Positions 7,269 to 15,041 of a stretch of DNA of 22,183 nt are shown piece after piece; the stretch's first letter is position 1, and each line of letters begins with the position of its first letter. The stretch is from a virus, in the IMG/VR virus record IMGVR_UViG_3300027742_000036, positions 1 to 22,183 of that record. The stretch is one strand, 5' to 3'. The translations under genes and the position numbers were made by a program. The notes under the pieces are model-generated. The model had not been told where the DNA came from. It did not search any database and worked only from the letters and a program-made list of their open reading frames with translations.

Positions 7269-7595
7269 ATGCTAGTAAAAATGACCCGCACACAATGCAC
7301 TGCCTTTGGCATGTTGCATTCTGGTGTTGCATATAATCTGGATCCGAAAACACCTGATCAGGAAAAATCGCTCAAGCTTCTGATCGAGCGAAAATTTGCG
7401 GTGAAAACTGCAGCGAAGAAACTTGAGGCTGCCAAGGCGTCGGCGGAGGAAGTTTCGCGCGCAGGTCAAGATGCGGCGGCCCAGGCGGCTGACGTGGGCG
7501 CCAAAGCCAAAGCCAAGGCCGATGCTGATGCCAAAGCCAAGGCTGATTCCGACGCCAAAGCCAAGGCTGATGCCGACGCCAAAGCCAAGGCCTGA
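7269..7595 (+). CDS. Small protein with Lys/Ala/Asp tandem-repeat tail
   Basis: This encodes 108 aa. The start is the ATG at 7269, with GGAGG (7256-7260) 8 bases upstream; upstream in-frame ATG 7254 and GTG 7224 fall in the ribosome site or terminator loop. Residues 1-45 form a small domain (KMTRTQCTAFGMLHSGVAYN), similar in outline to the short proteins placed between head and connector genes in many phages. Residues ~48-108 are low-complexity, ending in an octapeptide repeat AKAKADAD. The repeat is encoded by near-perfect 24-bp DNA repeats. The tail is alternately basic and acidic and surely disordered. Function is not known; its place suggests a minor capsid or head-completion protein. Confidence 0.8.
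   Translation: MLVKMTRTQCTAFGMLHSGVAYNLDPKTPDQEKSLKLLIERKFAVKTAAKKLEAAKASAEEVSRAGQDAAAQAADVGAKAKAKADADAKAKADSDAKAKADADAKAKA
7506..7592 (+). repeat. 24-bp tandem repeats inside a coding region
   Basis: Three full 24-bp units (7506-7529, 7530-7553, 7554-7577) and a 15-bp partial unit (7578-7592) share the core GCCAAAGCCAAGGC. The variation is mostly third-position changes plus one Ser for Ala, so the units read in frame as AKAKADAD, AKAKADSD, AKAKADAD and AKAKA. A further GCCAAA at 7500-7505 precedes the array. The 24-bp period is a multiple of three, so copy-number change would keep the frame. Confidence 0.95.
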
Positions 7596-7598
7596 TCC

Positions 7599-7880
7599 GT
7601 GTCTAAAGTGCAACTGGCCGAAGTGAAGGCGCATTGTATCATCGAAACGAACGACGATGATGCAATGCTTCAATCCTACATTGATGCTGCCGAGCAGCGT
7701 ATTCAGGATTATCTTCGCCGAGATCTCGACACCGATTACCCCAGCGATTGGCCGACGCCGATCGTTACGTCTGTCATGATCCTTGTGGCTGCTTTTTATG
7801 CGGATCGTGAGGCGGCCAGTGGCAATATCATTCCCGTCAGCGTTAAAGGCCTGCTGGCGTCGTATAGGGTGCATTCCTGA
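7599..7880 (+). CDS. Head-tail connector protein (gp6-like)
   Basis: This encodes 93 aa from a GTG at 7599, with AAGG (7587-7590) from the last repeat unit as the only ribosome site. The all-helical pattern fits the HK97 gp6/SPP1 gp15 connector family: LAEVKAHCIIETNDDDAMLQ, then AAEQRIQDYLRRDL and VTSVMILVAAFYADREAAS. These proteins form the ring that extends the portal channel. The stop overlaps the next start (TGATG at 7878-7882). The family assignment is good because of the pattern plus position. Confidence 0.87.
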   Translation: MSKVQLAEVKAHCIIETNDDDAMLQSYIDAAEQRIQDYLRRDLDTDYPSDWPTPIVTSVMILVAAFYADREAASGNIIPVSVKGLLASYRVHS

Positions 7881-8242
7881 TGAGGGGTGCGGGCGGTTTG
7901 CAAGAGCGAGTGGCGTTTGATCCGCCACTGGTTGCCCCGGACGGGTCACATGGTGTCGAAACTGGTTGGGACACGGCCGACGCGGTCAACCGGCGGGCTG
8001 AATTCATCTATCAGCGAGGATCTGAGGCGGTTGAGGCCGCGCGCTTAAGTGGCCGGGCCATCTACAAGATCAGAATCCGATCCAGTGCGCAGACAAGGGC
8101 CATCACCACGGCCTGGCGGATGCGGGATTTGCGCCGAAAAGATCAGCAGGACAAGGATGTGGAATACAATCTGCGTGAAGTTGATGTGATCACCAACCGG
8201 CAGTGGATCTACATCATTATTGAGGGCGGGGTGGCGGTATGA
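7880..8242 (+). CDS. Head-tail joining/closure protein
   Basis: This encodes 120 aa. It resembles the Phage_H_T_join family (SPP1 gp16/HK97 gp7-like): a small beta-barrel beginning GGLQERVAFDPPL, then AEFIYQRGSEAVEAARLSGRA and a strand-rich second half ending ITNRQWIYIIIEGGVAV. It caps the connector and keeps DNA in the head before tail joining. It begins in a one-base overlap with the gp6-like gene and ends in an ATGA overlap with the next gene. Confidence 0.85.
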   Translation: MRGAGGLQERVAFDPPLVAPDGSHGVETGWDTADAVNRRAEFIYQRGSEAVEAARLSGRAIYKIRIRSSAQTRAITTAWRMRDLRRKDQQDKDVEYNLREVDVITNRQWIYIIIEGGVAV

Positions 8243-8646
8243 CTAGCCCCTCCTTGGAGTTGCAAACCCTTGTGGGTGACATTCTGAAAGCGAATGCGGA
8301 TGTGGCCGCCATTGTGGGCGATCACGTCTATGACGCGATGCCATCCAGCGGCAATTATCCTTGCATCACCTTTGGGCCATCTGATTACAGCCCAGAGGAT
8401 GCTGATTGTATCACTGCTCGGCGCGAGACATTGCAGCTGGATTGCTGGGTGCAGGCGCAAGGCAGGCTTGGGCCCGCCAAGCAACTGGTGGACGCTGTAA
8501 AGGCGGCATTGCACCACGCGGATGCAGAATTGCCAGTGAATGCACTTGTGTCGCTTAACGTGGTTCTGTCGCGCGTTTTTCTGGATCCGGATGGTGTGAC
8601 TGGCCATGGTGTGGTGCAGGTTGGCGCGCGGATCGAAGAGTTGTAA
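8239..8646 (+). CDS. DUF3168-type tail terminator/completion protein
   Basis: This encodes 135 aa. The pattern matches the DUF3168 family: LQTLVGDILKANADVAAIVG with a DHVYDAMPS turn, YPCITFG, then TLQLDCWVQAQG, and a last strand near RVFLDPDGVTGHGVVQV. Members cap the tail tube end that meets the head. In many HK97-type phages the gp10-like protein comes before this one; here the order is reversed. Overlaps both neighbours (ATGA before, TAATG after). Confidence 0.85.
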   Translation: MTSPSLELQTLVGDILKANADVAAIVGDHVYDAMPSSGNYPCITFGPSDYSPEDADCITARRETLQLDCWVQAQGRLGPAKQLVDAVKAALHHADAELPVNALVSLNVVLSRVFLDPDGVTGHGVVQVGARIEEL

Positions 8647-9080
8647 TGGTCCAGGGTTTGGATGCGCTCAAGCGGCGCTTTGAAGCGATCCCGCATAAGA
8701 TCATTGACGACCTAAAACCCGTGATGGAGCGATATGCAGATCGCATTGTCGGGCATATGCGTAATTTGGTGCCTGAAAAAGAGGGCAAGCTAAAGCGTTC
8801 CATCGGTTGGACCTGGGGCGCGGCACCTGCCGGGTCACTGAAGATTGGCAATGTGGGGGGGCGTGCATTCGGTAAGCTGTCGATCACGATCTATGCCGGG
8901 GATGACAGCACGATTGTAGCCAACAGCCGGGGCGTGGAGTTCCAGAACGCGCTTATTCAAGAATTTGGAACATCCAATTCGCCAGCCAGCCCATACTTTT
9001 ACACGTCATGGCGTCTTGAGCGCCGGGCGGCAAAAGGCGCGATGACGCGCACCATTCGAAAATCCATCAAAAATTCATGA
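8646..9080 (+). CDS. HK97 gp10-like tail completion protein
   Basis: This encodes 144 aa with the usual features of the HK97-gp10 family: GLDALKRRFEAIP and a long N-terminal helix, LVPEKEGKLKRSIGW, a glycine-rich beta part, and FQNALIQEFGTSNSPASPYF near residue 105 (the conserved 'E-x-G-T ... P-x-F' motif), then a basic C-terminal helix. It is thought to act at the tail end or in neck assembly. It starts in a one-base overlap with the DUF3168 gene. Confidence 0.9.
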   Translation: MVQGLDALKRRFEAIPHKIIDDLKPVMERYADRIVGHMRNLVPEKEGKLKRSIGWTWGAAPAGSLKIGNVGGRAFGKLSITIYAGDDSTIVANSRGVEFQNALIQEFGTSNSPASPYFYTSWRLERRAAKGAMTRTIRKSIKNS

Positions 9081-9093
9081 AGAGGAGAAAATC

Positions 9094-9279
9094 ATGAAGA
9101 GTATCGTTGTGACCAAGGTGTTCAATCACACCCCTAAAACAGGTGGCAAAAGCTATCGGCTGGAGCCGGGTATGCACACTGATCATATTCCTGCGTCTGT
9201 GCGTCAGGCTGCTGTGGATGCGAAATGTGCGAAATATACCGAAGCCGACCCGGCGAAGTCCCCGCCTGCGAAACTCTGA
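9094..9279 (+). CDS. Short phage protein, function unknown
   Basis: This encodes 61 aa, starting at ATG 9094 with a strong GAGGAG (9082-9087) six bases upstream. It reads as one small beta-rich domain (SIVVTKVFNHTPKTGGKSYR, EPGMHTDHIPASV) followed by a short Lys/Pro tail. It is similar in size and outline to the first 45 residues of the protein at 7269, and both sit just before or after a head-tail gene block. A role in the tail tube or capsid surface is possible but unproven. Confidence 0.78.
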   Translation: MKSIVVTKVFNHTPKTGGKSYRLEPGMHTDHIPASVRQAAVDAKCAKYTEADPAKSPPAKL

Positions 9280-9331
9280 AACTCCCGCCCTTTCCGCCCT
9301 TGGGCAAGGCAGCAAAAAAGGAGCCTGAGCA

Positions 9332-9793
9332 ATGGCACTTCCTGAAACTGGCGGGCGCAAAGACGCGGTTGTCATGGTTGAATTTGATCCTGTGGGCGCG
9401 GCTGGCACCTACACCAACTGGTGTGGTGCAAACAGCATCCGCTTCGAGATCGCCAACGAAACCAAATCCCAAAAAGTGGGTGATTGCGATGATTGGACAG
9501 CGCCGGTGCAAGAGTTGGTCAACTATTCCGGGCAATCTGTTCGGATGAATGTCGATGCGAGTTGGACGGGCGCGACCCATGCCAAAACGTCTGATTGGGC
9601 ACTGAACCAGAAAAAGCTGAAAACACGGGTTCATTATCCCAACGCGTTGGTGGGTGAGGTCGAGTATTACGATGGCACAGCGCTGCTAACCGGGCTGACC
9701 AACGATGGCATCGGCAATGTTGAAGGCGATGTAATCAGCGAGTCAGTTTCGCTGGTGTTTGACGGTGGTGTAACACCAACCGCGAAGGCCTGA
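9332..9793 (+). CDS. Major tail tube protein
   Basis: This encodes 153 aa with AAGGAG (9318-9323) 8 bases before the ATG. It is beta-strand rich with no helices longer than a few turns: KDAVVMVEFDPVGAAGTY, NSIRFEIANETKSQKVGD, QSVRMNVDASWTGATH, VEYYDGTALLTGLTNDG and VISESVSLVFDGGV. This pattern and size fit siphovirus tail tube subunits. Its position right before the tail chaperone pair and tape measure gene supports the call. It forms the stacked hexameric rings of the tail tube. Confidence 0.85.
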   Translation: MALPETGGRKDAVVMVEFDPVGAAGTYTNWCGANSIRFEIANETKSQKVGDCDDWTAPVQELVNYSGQSVRMNVDASWTGATHAKTSDWALNQKKLKTRVHYPNALVGEVEYYDGTALLTGLTNDGIGNVEGDVISESVSLVFDGGVTPTAKA

Positions 9794-9795
9794 TT

Positions 9796-10206
9796 GTGGA
9801 CGCAAAGTTGCTACCATGGGTGGGGGGCGAGCATTTGTTCGCCCTCCGAGTGGGTGAGTTGGAAGCCCTTCAATTGGCCACCGATAGCGGCCCCGGCGAG
9901 GTGCTGAGCCGTCTTTATACATCAATGACGTTGGATGCGCCGCACTTGGGGCCGTGGCGCATTGGGGATATCATTGACAGCTTGCGCCTTGGGTTGATCG
10001 GGGGCGGAACTGAGGCCTTAGAGGCCCGCAATCTGGTGATGAAGACACTGGATCGGCATGGTCCGGTTGCGCTTTTGGGGGTGGCAGCAGAAGTCCTGGT
10101 GCATTCCATCGCGCCCAGACCCAAAGATGGGGAGGGCGAAGACGCGCCGGGAAAGCCCGAGGGCGAGACCGCGACCTCAGAAAGTGGGACTTCGCCGAAA
10201 TCCTGA
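9796..10206 (+). CDS. Tail assembly chaperone, G-like (GTA-gp10/TAC family)
   Basis: This encodes 136 aa from a GTG at 9796 two bases after the tail tube stop. Residues 1-100 match the GTA-gp10/Phage_TAC_11 pattern: PWVGGEHLFALRVGELEALQ, then GPGEVLSRL, WRIGDIIDSLRLGLIGGG and a helical ALLGVAAEVLV block. The last ~35 residues are Gly/Glu/Pro/Ser-rich linker. It is the shorter product of a pair; a slippery GGGAAAG in its linker (10149-10155) allows a fraction of ribosomes to shift -1 and make a longer G-T fusion. The pair keeps the tape measure protein soluble and recruits tube subunits. Confidence 0.9.
   Translation: MDAKLLPWVGGEHLFALRVGELEALQLATDSGPGEVLSRLYTSMTLDAPHLGPWRIGDIIDSLRLGLIGGGTEALEARNLVMKTLDRHGPVALLGVAAEVLVHSIAPRPKDGEGEDAPGKPEGETATSESGTSPKS
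10149..10155 (+). other. Programmed -1 ribosomal frameshift site GGGAAAG
   Basis: The heptamer reads G GGA AAG in the frame of the G-like gene, the canonical X XXY YYZ arrangement. It is identical to the lambda G/GT slippery site. After slipping, both tRNAs re-pair on GGG and AAA and reading continues at 10155 in the -1 frame, which is open to TAA at 10368-10370. A very short GCCC/GGGC inverted repeat (10155-10164) follows at once, but its two-base gap makes it unlikely to be the stimulator. Confidence 0.9.
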
Positions 10207-10370
10207 CCGCTGCCATGCGGGTTGGAATTGCACCGCGCGAGGCCAAGAAAACCATGCTGCGAGATTTGAAAACCGTGATCGAAGGTCTGGCCGAAGGTCA
10301 GCCCGGCGCACGCAAAGCAAAACCCATGACGCGAGAGAAATTGCGCGAACTCGGAATTGAGGGGGCATAA
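10155..10370 (+). CDS. T domain of the G-T tail chaperone fusion (-1 frame)
   Basis: This is a -1-frame extension of 71 residues, reading ARGRDRDLRKWDFAEILTAA from the shift point and ending LRELGIEGA. Joined to residues 1-120 of the upstream G-like gene it predicts a 191-aa fusion. It has no start with a ribosome site of its own (the only ATG, 10215, cuts into the first helix), so frameshifting is the natural way to express it. The T part contacts the tape measure in lambda. Its stop TAA overlaps the tape measure ATG by one base. Confidence 0.87.
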   Translation, partial: ARGRDRDLRKWDFAEILTAAMRVGIAPREAKKTMLRDLKTVIEGLAEGQPGARKAKPMTREKLRELGIEGA

Positions 10371-13300
10371 TGCCTAACAAAGAACCGCTGGATATTGAGC
10401 TTGGCGTTACCTTGGCCAAGCTGACCAAAGAGCTCGCGCGTGGACACACTCAAATTGAGAAGTCGACGAAGCGCATGGAGGCCTCTTTTCGCAAAGGGTC
10501 AGAACGTTCTGCAGGGCATTTTAAGCGCGTGGACAGTGCGCTATCCCGCACCTCTGGTAATATGAACCGATTTGCTGGCACGATTGTTGGTGCGTTGGGT
10601 GTGCGCGAGCTCCAGCATTACGCTGATGCCTGGACTGTGGCGGGCAACAAGATTGCGGCGGCTGAGGTAATTGCCGGACGGCAGGCCCGTTCCTTGTCTG
10701 CAATCAACGATATCGCGGATGAAACCCGCACTGGCTTGACGACTACGGCAGACCTTTATGCCAAGCTGTTGCGGGCCACCAAGGATGTGGCTGACAGCGA
10801 AGAAGATGTGGCCCGCGCCACCGAGTTAACCAACAAGGCATTCAAAGCTGGTGGGGCCGCAGCGTCAGAACAGGCTTCGGGCATCTTGCAGTTGGCGCAG
10901 GGCTTGTCTTCTGGGCTGTTGCAGGGTGATGAATTGCGGTCAATCCGAGAAAATGCCCCAATCATTGCCCAAGCGATTGCCGACGAGTTTGGCGTGACCA
11001 TTGGCGAGGTCAAAAAGCTGGGTGAAGAAGGTCAGTTAACTGCTGATCGGGTGTTCCAGGCAATCCTGAATGCGCAACCAAAGATCGAAGCTGCTTTTTC
11101 CAAGACCAACAGCACAATCGGTGAGGGTTTCACAGCCCTGCGCAATGCGCTGACCGAGTATATCGGCGCCGCCGATGGCAGCGTGAACGCCACGGGCAAG
11201 ATCGTATCTGCACTTGAGCTTCTGGCCGGTAATCTGGATGCCGTTGTGATTGCTGGTGGCATTCTTGGGGGAAGGTTCATTGGCCCGGTGTTGCTGACGC
11301 AGTTGACACGCGCTTTGACTAACGTCAGGGCGGCTCAGGCGGGGCTTGTGGGCCTTAGCGGCGCAGCCCGCCTCGCAGCGGGTGGTATGGGCGTCCTAAA
11401 GGGAGCGCTGGGGCTTTTGGGGGGGCCTTTCGGGTTGGCAATTGCTGCGCTGACGACACTGCCCCTGCTAACCGATACGACTGCCGACAAGGTGGATCGT
11501 CTGGAAGGGGTGGCGCGTACTGCCCACGGCGCTTTGAAAGAATTTGCCAGGCAGTCAAAATCGGCTGCAGAAGAACAAGCCAAACTAGAAGGCAAGGTTT
11601 CGTCTGCGACAAGCGCTATTTTGAACCAAAGCAGGGCAACCCTGCAGGCCAATCTGACAGATCTTCGGGAGGAACACCAAAATACGTTGAACGACATTTT
11701 GGGTGTAGGTGTTTTTGATGTCAGTGCTGTCACCAAGCCGATTGATCAGATCGAAGATCGGTTAGCACAGATTGCGCGCACCAATGCCAGCAATCCGGTT
11801 CTTGAGGGGGTACTTGCGCAACTGAAGGCATTGGAAGCTGGCAACGGCGACATTCCGCGCCTTGTTCGTGAAATGGATCGTTTGGCCGGGGCGGGTGACG
11901 AAGTCATTCAGGTGACAAAAGATATGTACCATGGCTTGCAAAATCCTGAGAAAATTGACCTATCCCAGACCATCGAACAGATGGTTGTTCTTGCGGAGGC
12001 TATTGGTGGCTTTGATGATGAATTAACGCGTCTTGAAGAGGCTGATGGGCCGGTGGAAACTACAGCCGCTGCGACGGCGCTTAGCGAAGCATTGTTCGAT
12101 GTGGCCGATGCCGGTGAGCTTATTCGCGGCAAAGCCGGGCGCGCGCTTTTGGACATGTTGACTGCCGCAGGTGCATCGAAGGAACAAATTGAGCTTATTG
12201 AAGCGGCATTGAAGGCGAATGCCGATCAGATGGATGAAATCATTGCGCGTGGTAACCCGTTTGATAGCACCGAGGATGGGGCGAAAAACGCCAAAGATGA
12301 AGTCGAAGGACTCGGCGATGCTCTCAAGAAACTGCCCAAGGAAATCAGCACCAAGATCAATGCGCTGGGGTCTGCAACGGATGGTGTCACAGCATCGGCT
12401 GCCCTGTTGCGTCAATTCGAAGGGTTCCGGGCCACGCCCTACAATGATCCCAAAACAGATAAGTTGGGCAATCAAGTTGGTCCAGATATTTATCGCGTTG
12501 GATTTGGGTCTGACACAATCACCCTTGACGATGGCAGCATTCAGAAGGTGGTTTTGGGCATGCGCGTGTCTGTGGCGGATGCCAACCGCGATTTGTTGCG
12601 TCGTGTCGAAGAGTTTCAGAATGTCGTGCGCGGGCAGATCGGCACGGAACGATTTGACAGCTTTACTGCCGCACAACAGGCGGCACTAACATCCATCGCA
12701 TACAATTATGGATCACTTCCAGATCGGATTGTTGGTGCGGTGCGCGATGGTTCGAGTGAAGAGATAGGAGCTGCGATCCGGGGACTTCAAGGGCCAAATG
12801 GTGGTGTGAATGATGTTCGGCGGGTTGCCGAGGCCACAATCTTTGAAACAGGAATAGGAATTGAAAGTTCGGCCCTGCGTCAAGAGCAAGATGCGGCGCG
12901 CGCCCGCTCGGACGCAGATCAGGCAGCGCGCCAGTCGGCAGAGGACACCACACGCGCCCTGGAAGAGCAAATGCAGGTGCGTCTGGATTTGATCGCCCTG
13001 GCCGATCAGGAGGTGGCAGACGCTGAATTTGAAGCCAGTCTGATCGGCAAATCTGCCGAAGAAGTGGCCCGGCTGCGCACTGAATACCGGCTTTTGAACG
13101 ATGCCAAAGCCAAAGGCATCGACGTCAATGAAAAGATCGCCGGGTCTGAACTGACCTATGCTGAACATGTTCGGCAGGCGTCAGAAGCGGTGGCTCAGGC
13201 CACGCGGAGCCTTGATCAAAACAAATCCTCAACCAAGGATTTTGAAGGAGGAATCGGCGAAATTGGCGATGCCTTTGCCGATGCTGTTCTGGAAGGTGAA

Positions 13301-13840
13301 AAATTTGCAGATAGTATCAAGCGCATATTCACTCAAATTGCCCACGACATTCTTGCAAGTGGGATCAGCAACTCGATCAGAAATGTGTTTAGCGGGCTCT
13401 CTGGTGCACTTCCTAGTGGCACTGGCGGCGGTTCAAGCGGTCTCTTTGGTGGCGCGATCATTCCCGGCATTCTGCATGAAGGCGGCATGGCCGGTCAGGA
13501 TGGATACAGCCATGGACGGGCACTGCCTGCATCGACATGGACGGGCGCACCACGGTTTCACACTGGCCGCATGCAAGGCCTGCGCCCAAATGAGATTGCG
13601 ACCATTCTTGAGGATGGCGAGTTGGTCATTCCGAAGGGCGGTTTCAAATCCGGTGCTGCAGGTGAAAGGCCAGGCATGAATGTGGTGATTCACAATGCGC
13701 CAGAGGGGGATCATCAAGTTGAGATGTCACCAGACGGGCGGCAATTGGAGATCATGATTATGGATACTGTCACGGGGCCAAGGGGGCGGCGCGCAATGCA
13801 AAGCACCTACGGAGTGCGCCCAACGGCAAGGGGGCGCTGA
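10370..13840 (+). CDS. Tape measure protein with embedded GH24 lysozyme-like domain
   Basis: This encodes 1156 aa. Residues ~1-70 are a charged helix. Residues ~70-270 match the tape measure N-terminal domain (LQHYADAWTVAGNKI, then GLSSGLLQGDELRSIRENAP). Residues ~285-365 are hydrophobic Gly/Ala/Leu-rich, likely membrane-active on ejection, and long coiled coils follow. Residues ~675-830 form a phage-lysozyme-like (GH24) domain: RQFEGFRATPYND with Glu684 and Asp693, then YRVGFGSDT (708-716) and AQQAALTSIAYNYG. The usual catalytic Thr position is Arg709, as in the YRxGYGSDT subgroup. The C-terminus has HTGRMQGLRPNEIATILEDG, typical of tape measure ends. It sets tail length and probably locally digests peptidoglycan during DNA entry. 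Confidence 0.95.
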   Translation: MPNKEPLDIELGVTLAKLTKELARGHTQIEKSTKRMEASFRKGSERSAGHFKRVDSALSRTSGNMNRFAGTIVGALGVRELQHYADAWTVAGNKIAAAEVIAGRQARSLSAINDIADETRTGLTTTADLYAKLLRATKDVADSEEDVARATELTNKAFKAGGAAASEQASGILQLAQGLSSGLLQGDELRSIRENAPIIAQAIADEFGVTIGEVKKLGEEGQLTADRVFQAILNAQPKIEAAFSKTNSTIGEGFTALRNALTEYIGAADGSVNATGKIVSALELLAGNLDAVVIAGGILGGRFIGPVLLTQLTRALTNVRAAQAGLVGLSGAARLAAGGMGVLKGALGLLGGPFGLAIAALTTLPLLTDTTADKVDRLEGVARTAHGALKEFARQSKSAAEEQAKLEGKVSSATSAILNQSRATLQANLTDLREEHQNTLNDILGVGVFDVSAVTKPIDQIEDRLAQIARTNASNPVLEGVLAQLKALEAGNGDIPRLVREMDRLAGAGDEVIQVTKDMYHGLQNPEKIDLSQTIEQMVVLAEAIGGFDDELTRLEEADGPVETTAAATALSEALFDVADAGELIRGKAGRALLDMLTAAGASKEQIELIEAALKANADQMDEIIARGNPFDSTEDGAKNAKDEVEGLGDALKKLPKEISTKINALGSATDGVTASAALLRQFEGFRATPYNDPKTDKLGNQVGPDIYRVGFGSDTITLDDGSIQKVVLGMRVSVADANRDLLRRVEEFQNVVRGQIGTERFDSFTAAQQAALTSIAYNYGSLPDRIVGAVRDGSSEEIGAAIRGLQGPNGGVNDVRRVAEATIFETGIGIESSALRQEQDAARARSDADQAARQSAEDTTRALEEQMQVRLDLIALADQEVADAEFEASLIGKSAEEVARLRTEYRLLNDAKAKGIDVNEKIAGSELTYAEHVRQASEAVAQATRSLDQNKSSTKDFEGGIGEIGDAFADAVLEGEKFADSIKRIFTQIAHDILASGISNSIRNVFSGLSGALPSGTGGGSSGLFGGAIIPGILHEGGMAGQDGYSHGRALPASTWTGAPRFHTGRMQGLRPNEIATILEDGELVIPKGGFKSGAAGERPGMNVVIHNAPEGDHQVEMSPDGRQLEIMIMDTVTGPRGRRAMQSTYGVRPTARGR

Positions 13841-13843
13841 GAT

Positions 13844-14194
13844 ATGCCAGATTGGCCATCAACTGTTCCATTCTGCGTGGTGGTGGACACCTACCGCGAA
13901 AAGCCGCGTGACAATGTGCGCCGCTCGTCGCCTGATTTCGGGCCGCGTTTTTCGCGCCGCCGGTTCACGGCTGTGTCTACGGATATTACCTTTGCCTTGC
14001 CGGATATGACCTTGGCCCAGAAAATCACTCTTCAGAACTGGTTTTCTGATGATCTGGCGGATGGTTCGGTGGCCTTTGATGCGGATCACCCTGTTACGGG
14101 CGAAGCAAAAACATTCAGTTTTAATGCGCCGCCAGAAGTGCGCGCCAGCGGCAACCTATTCGCGGTCACGATCAATCTGGAGCAGTTGCCATGA
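13844..14194 (+). CDS. Minor tail protein, distal tail
   Basis: This encodes 116 aa, beginning three bases after the tape measure stop. It is a beta-rich small protein (PFCVVVDTYREKPRDNVRRS, then FTAVSTDITFALPD, GSVAFDADHPVTGEAKTFSF). It occupies the place of lambda gpM, between tape measure and the gpL-like gene, and likely forms part of the distal tail ring. I recognise no named family with certainty. ATGA overlap with the following gene. Confidence 0.8.
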   Translation: MPDWPSTVPFCVVVDTYREKPRDNVRRSSPDFGPRFSRRRFTAVSTDITFALPDMTLAQKITLQNWFSDDLADGSVAFDADHPVTGEAKTFSFNAPPEVRASGNLFAVTINLEQLP

Positions 14195-14664
14195 GAGAAG
14201 CCCTTTCAGGCCCCATGTTGGCGGCTATGCATGCCCAGCACACCAGCGAAGTCATCCTGCCACTGATTAAGATGACGCAGGATGGATGGGAAGATCCGAT
14301 CTGCATTGTGCCGAACACCCAGCCGATCGTGCATCAGGGTGACACCTATTTGCCTCTCGGATTTGATATCGCGCTGCCAGATGAGGAAGAGGACACAATC
14401 CCGGTGGTGGCGTGGCGCGCTGACAACACGGATCGCCGGATGGTGCAGGCCATGCGATCAGTCATTGGGCTGGTGCAAGCCCGGATCGTGTGGGTATTGG
14501 CGTCCAGTCCTGAGCACATTGAAGTTGGGCCATATGACGTGGAAATGCGCAGTGCGAAATATGATGCCCAAGAGTTGAGCGGCACCATGGGGATCGAACC
14601 GGTGTTGGATATGCCGTTTGGCTATATGCAGTTTAACCCCAAAAATGCGCCTGCGTTGTTCTGA
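14191..14664 (+). CDS. DUF1833-type minor tail protein (gpL position)
   Basis: This encodes 157 aa of the DUF1833 type: TSEVILPLIKMTQDGWEDPI, then a YLPLGFDIALPDEEEDTIP segment and a C-terminal SGTMGIEPVLDMPFGYMQF. Such proteins occupy the gpL place in the distal tail hub. It overlaps the previous gene by ATGA and the next by TGATG, and precedes an NlpC/P60 peptidase exactly as gpL precedes gpK in lambda. Confidence 0.85.
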   Translation: MREALSGPMLAAMHAQHTSEVILPLIKMTQDGWEDPICIVPNTQPIVHQGDTYLPLGFDIALPDEEEDTIPVVAWRADNTDRRMVQAMRSVIGLVQARIVWVLASSPEHIEVGPYDVEMRSAKYDAQELSGTMGIEPVLDMPFGYMQFNPKNAPALF

Positions 14665-15041
14665 TGTGGACAGATGACTGGGTTGGCATCTCCTACCATG
14701 AAATGGGCAGGGGGCCGGAAAGCTATGATTGCCTGGGTCTTTTTGTTGCTCTGCAATCAGCGCGGTTTGAGCGATCTATCTTTGATCCGCTTTGTACCAC
14801 AGATGAAGCCATTCAACGTGAGATTGCGGCACGCCAGAAGAGGCTTTGGGAACCTGTTGAAACCGCACGCGAAGGCGACGCGGTGATGTTTCGTGTCTAT
14901 CGCGCGCCGGTACATTTGGGCTTTGCGCTGGATGATCGTCGCATGCTGCATACCGAAAAGGCCACAGGGTCACTGATCGAAGAATTCCGCGGTTCCAGAT
15001 GGGGTCAGCGGCTGGAAGGAATTTACCGATATGTTGGATGA
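14664..15041 (+). CDS. NlpC/P60 peptidase of the tail tip (gpK-like)
   Basis: This encodes 125 aa. The catalytic Cys23 lies in ESYDCLGLF and His84 in APVHLGFALD, which is the NlpC/P60 Cys-His layout; a third polar residue is not obvious. It starts MWTDDWVGISYHEMGRGPES and is close to the minimum NlpC/P60 length, lacking the JAB-type N-terminal domain of lambda gpK. The family cleaves cell-wall peptides, so it may assist tail penetration or tail assembly processing. The next gene starts 11 bases before its stop. Confidence 0.9.
   Translation: MWTDDWVGISYHEMGRGPESYDCLGLFVALQSARFERSIFDPLCTTDEAIQREIAARQKRLWEPVETAREGDAVMFRVYRAPVHLGFALDDRRMLHTEKATGSLIEEFRGSRWGQRLEGIYRYVG

Noticed and set aside
7506-7592. 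Repeats as a CRISPR or att-like array
   Set aside because: Units are directly adjacent with no spacers, keep the reading frame and lie wholly inside a coding region.
9280-9331. Hairpin before the tail tube gene as a terminator
   Set aside because: Only a short interrupted stem around GCCCTTGGGCAAGGC with an A-tract instead of a T-tract on this strand.
10120-10126. CCCAAAG as a frameshift site in the chaperone gene
   Set aside because: The codons in frame are CCC AAA GAT, so the heptamer is out of register for -1 slippage; GGGAAAG 30 bases later is in register.
12023-12676. 217-aa open frame on the - strand
   Set aside because: It is antisense to the lysozyme-like part of the tape measure gene, has no ribosome site or family resemblance and breaks the all-forward gene order.
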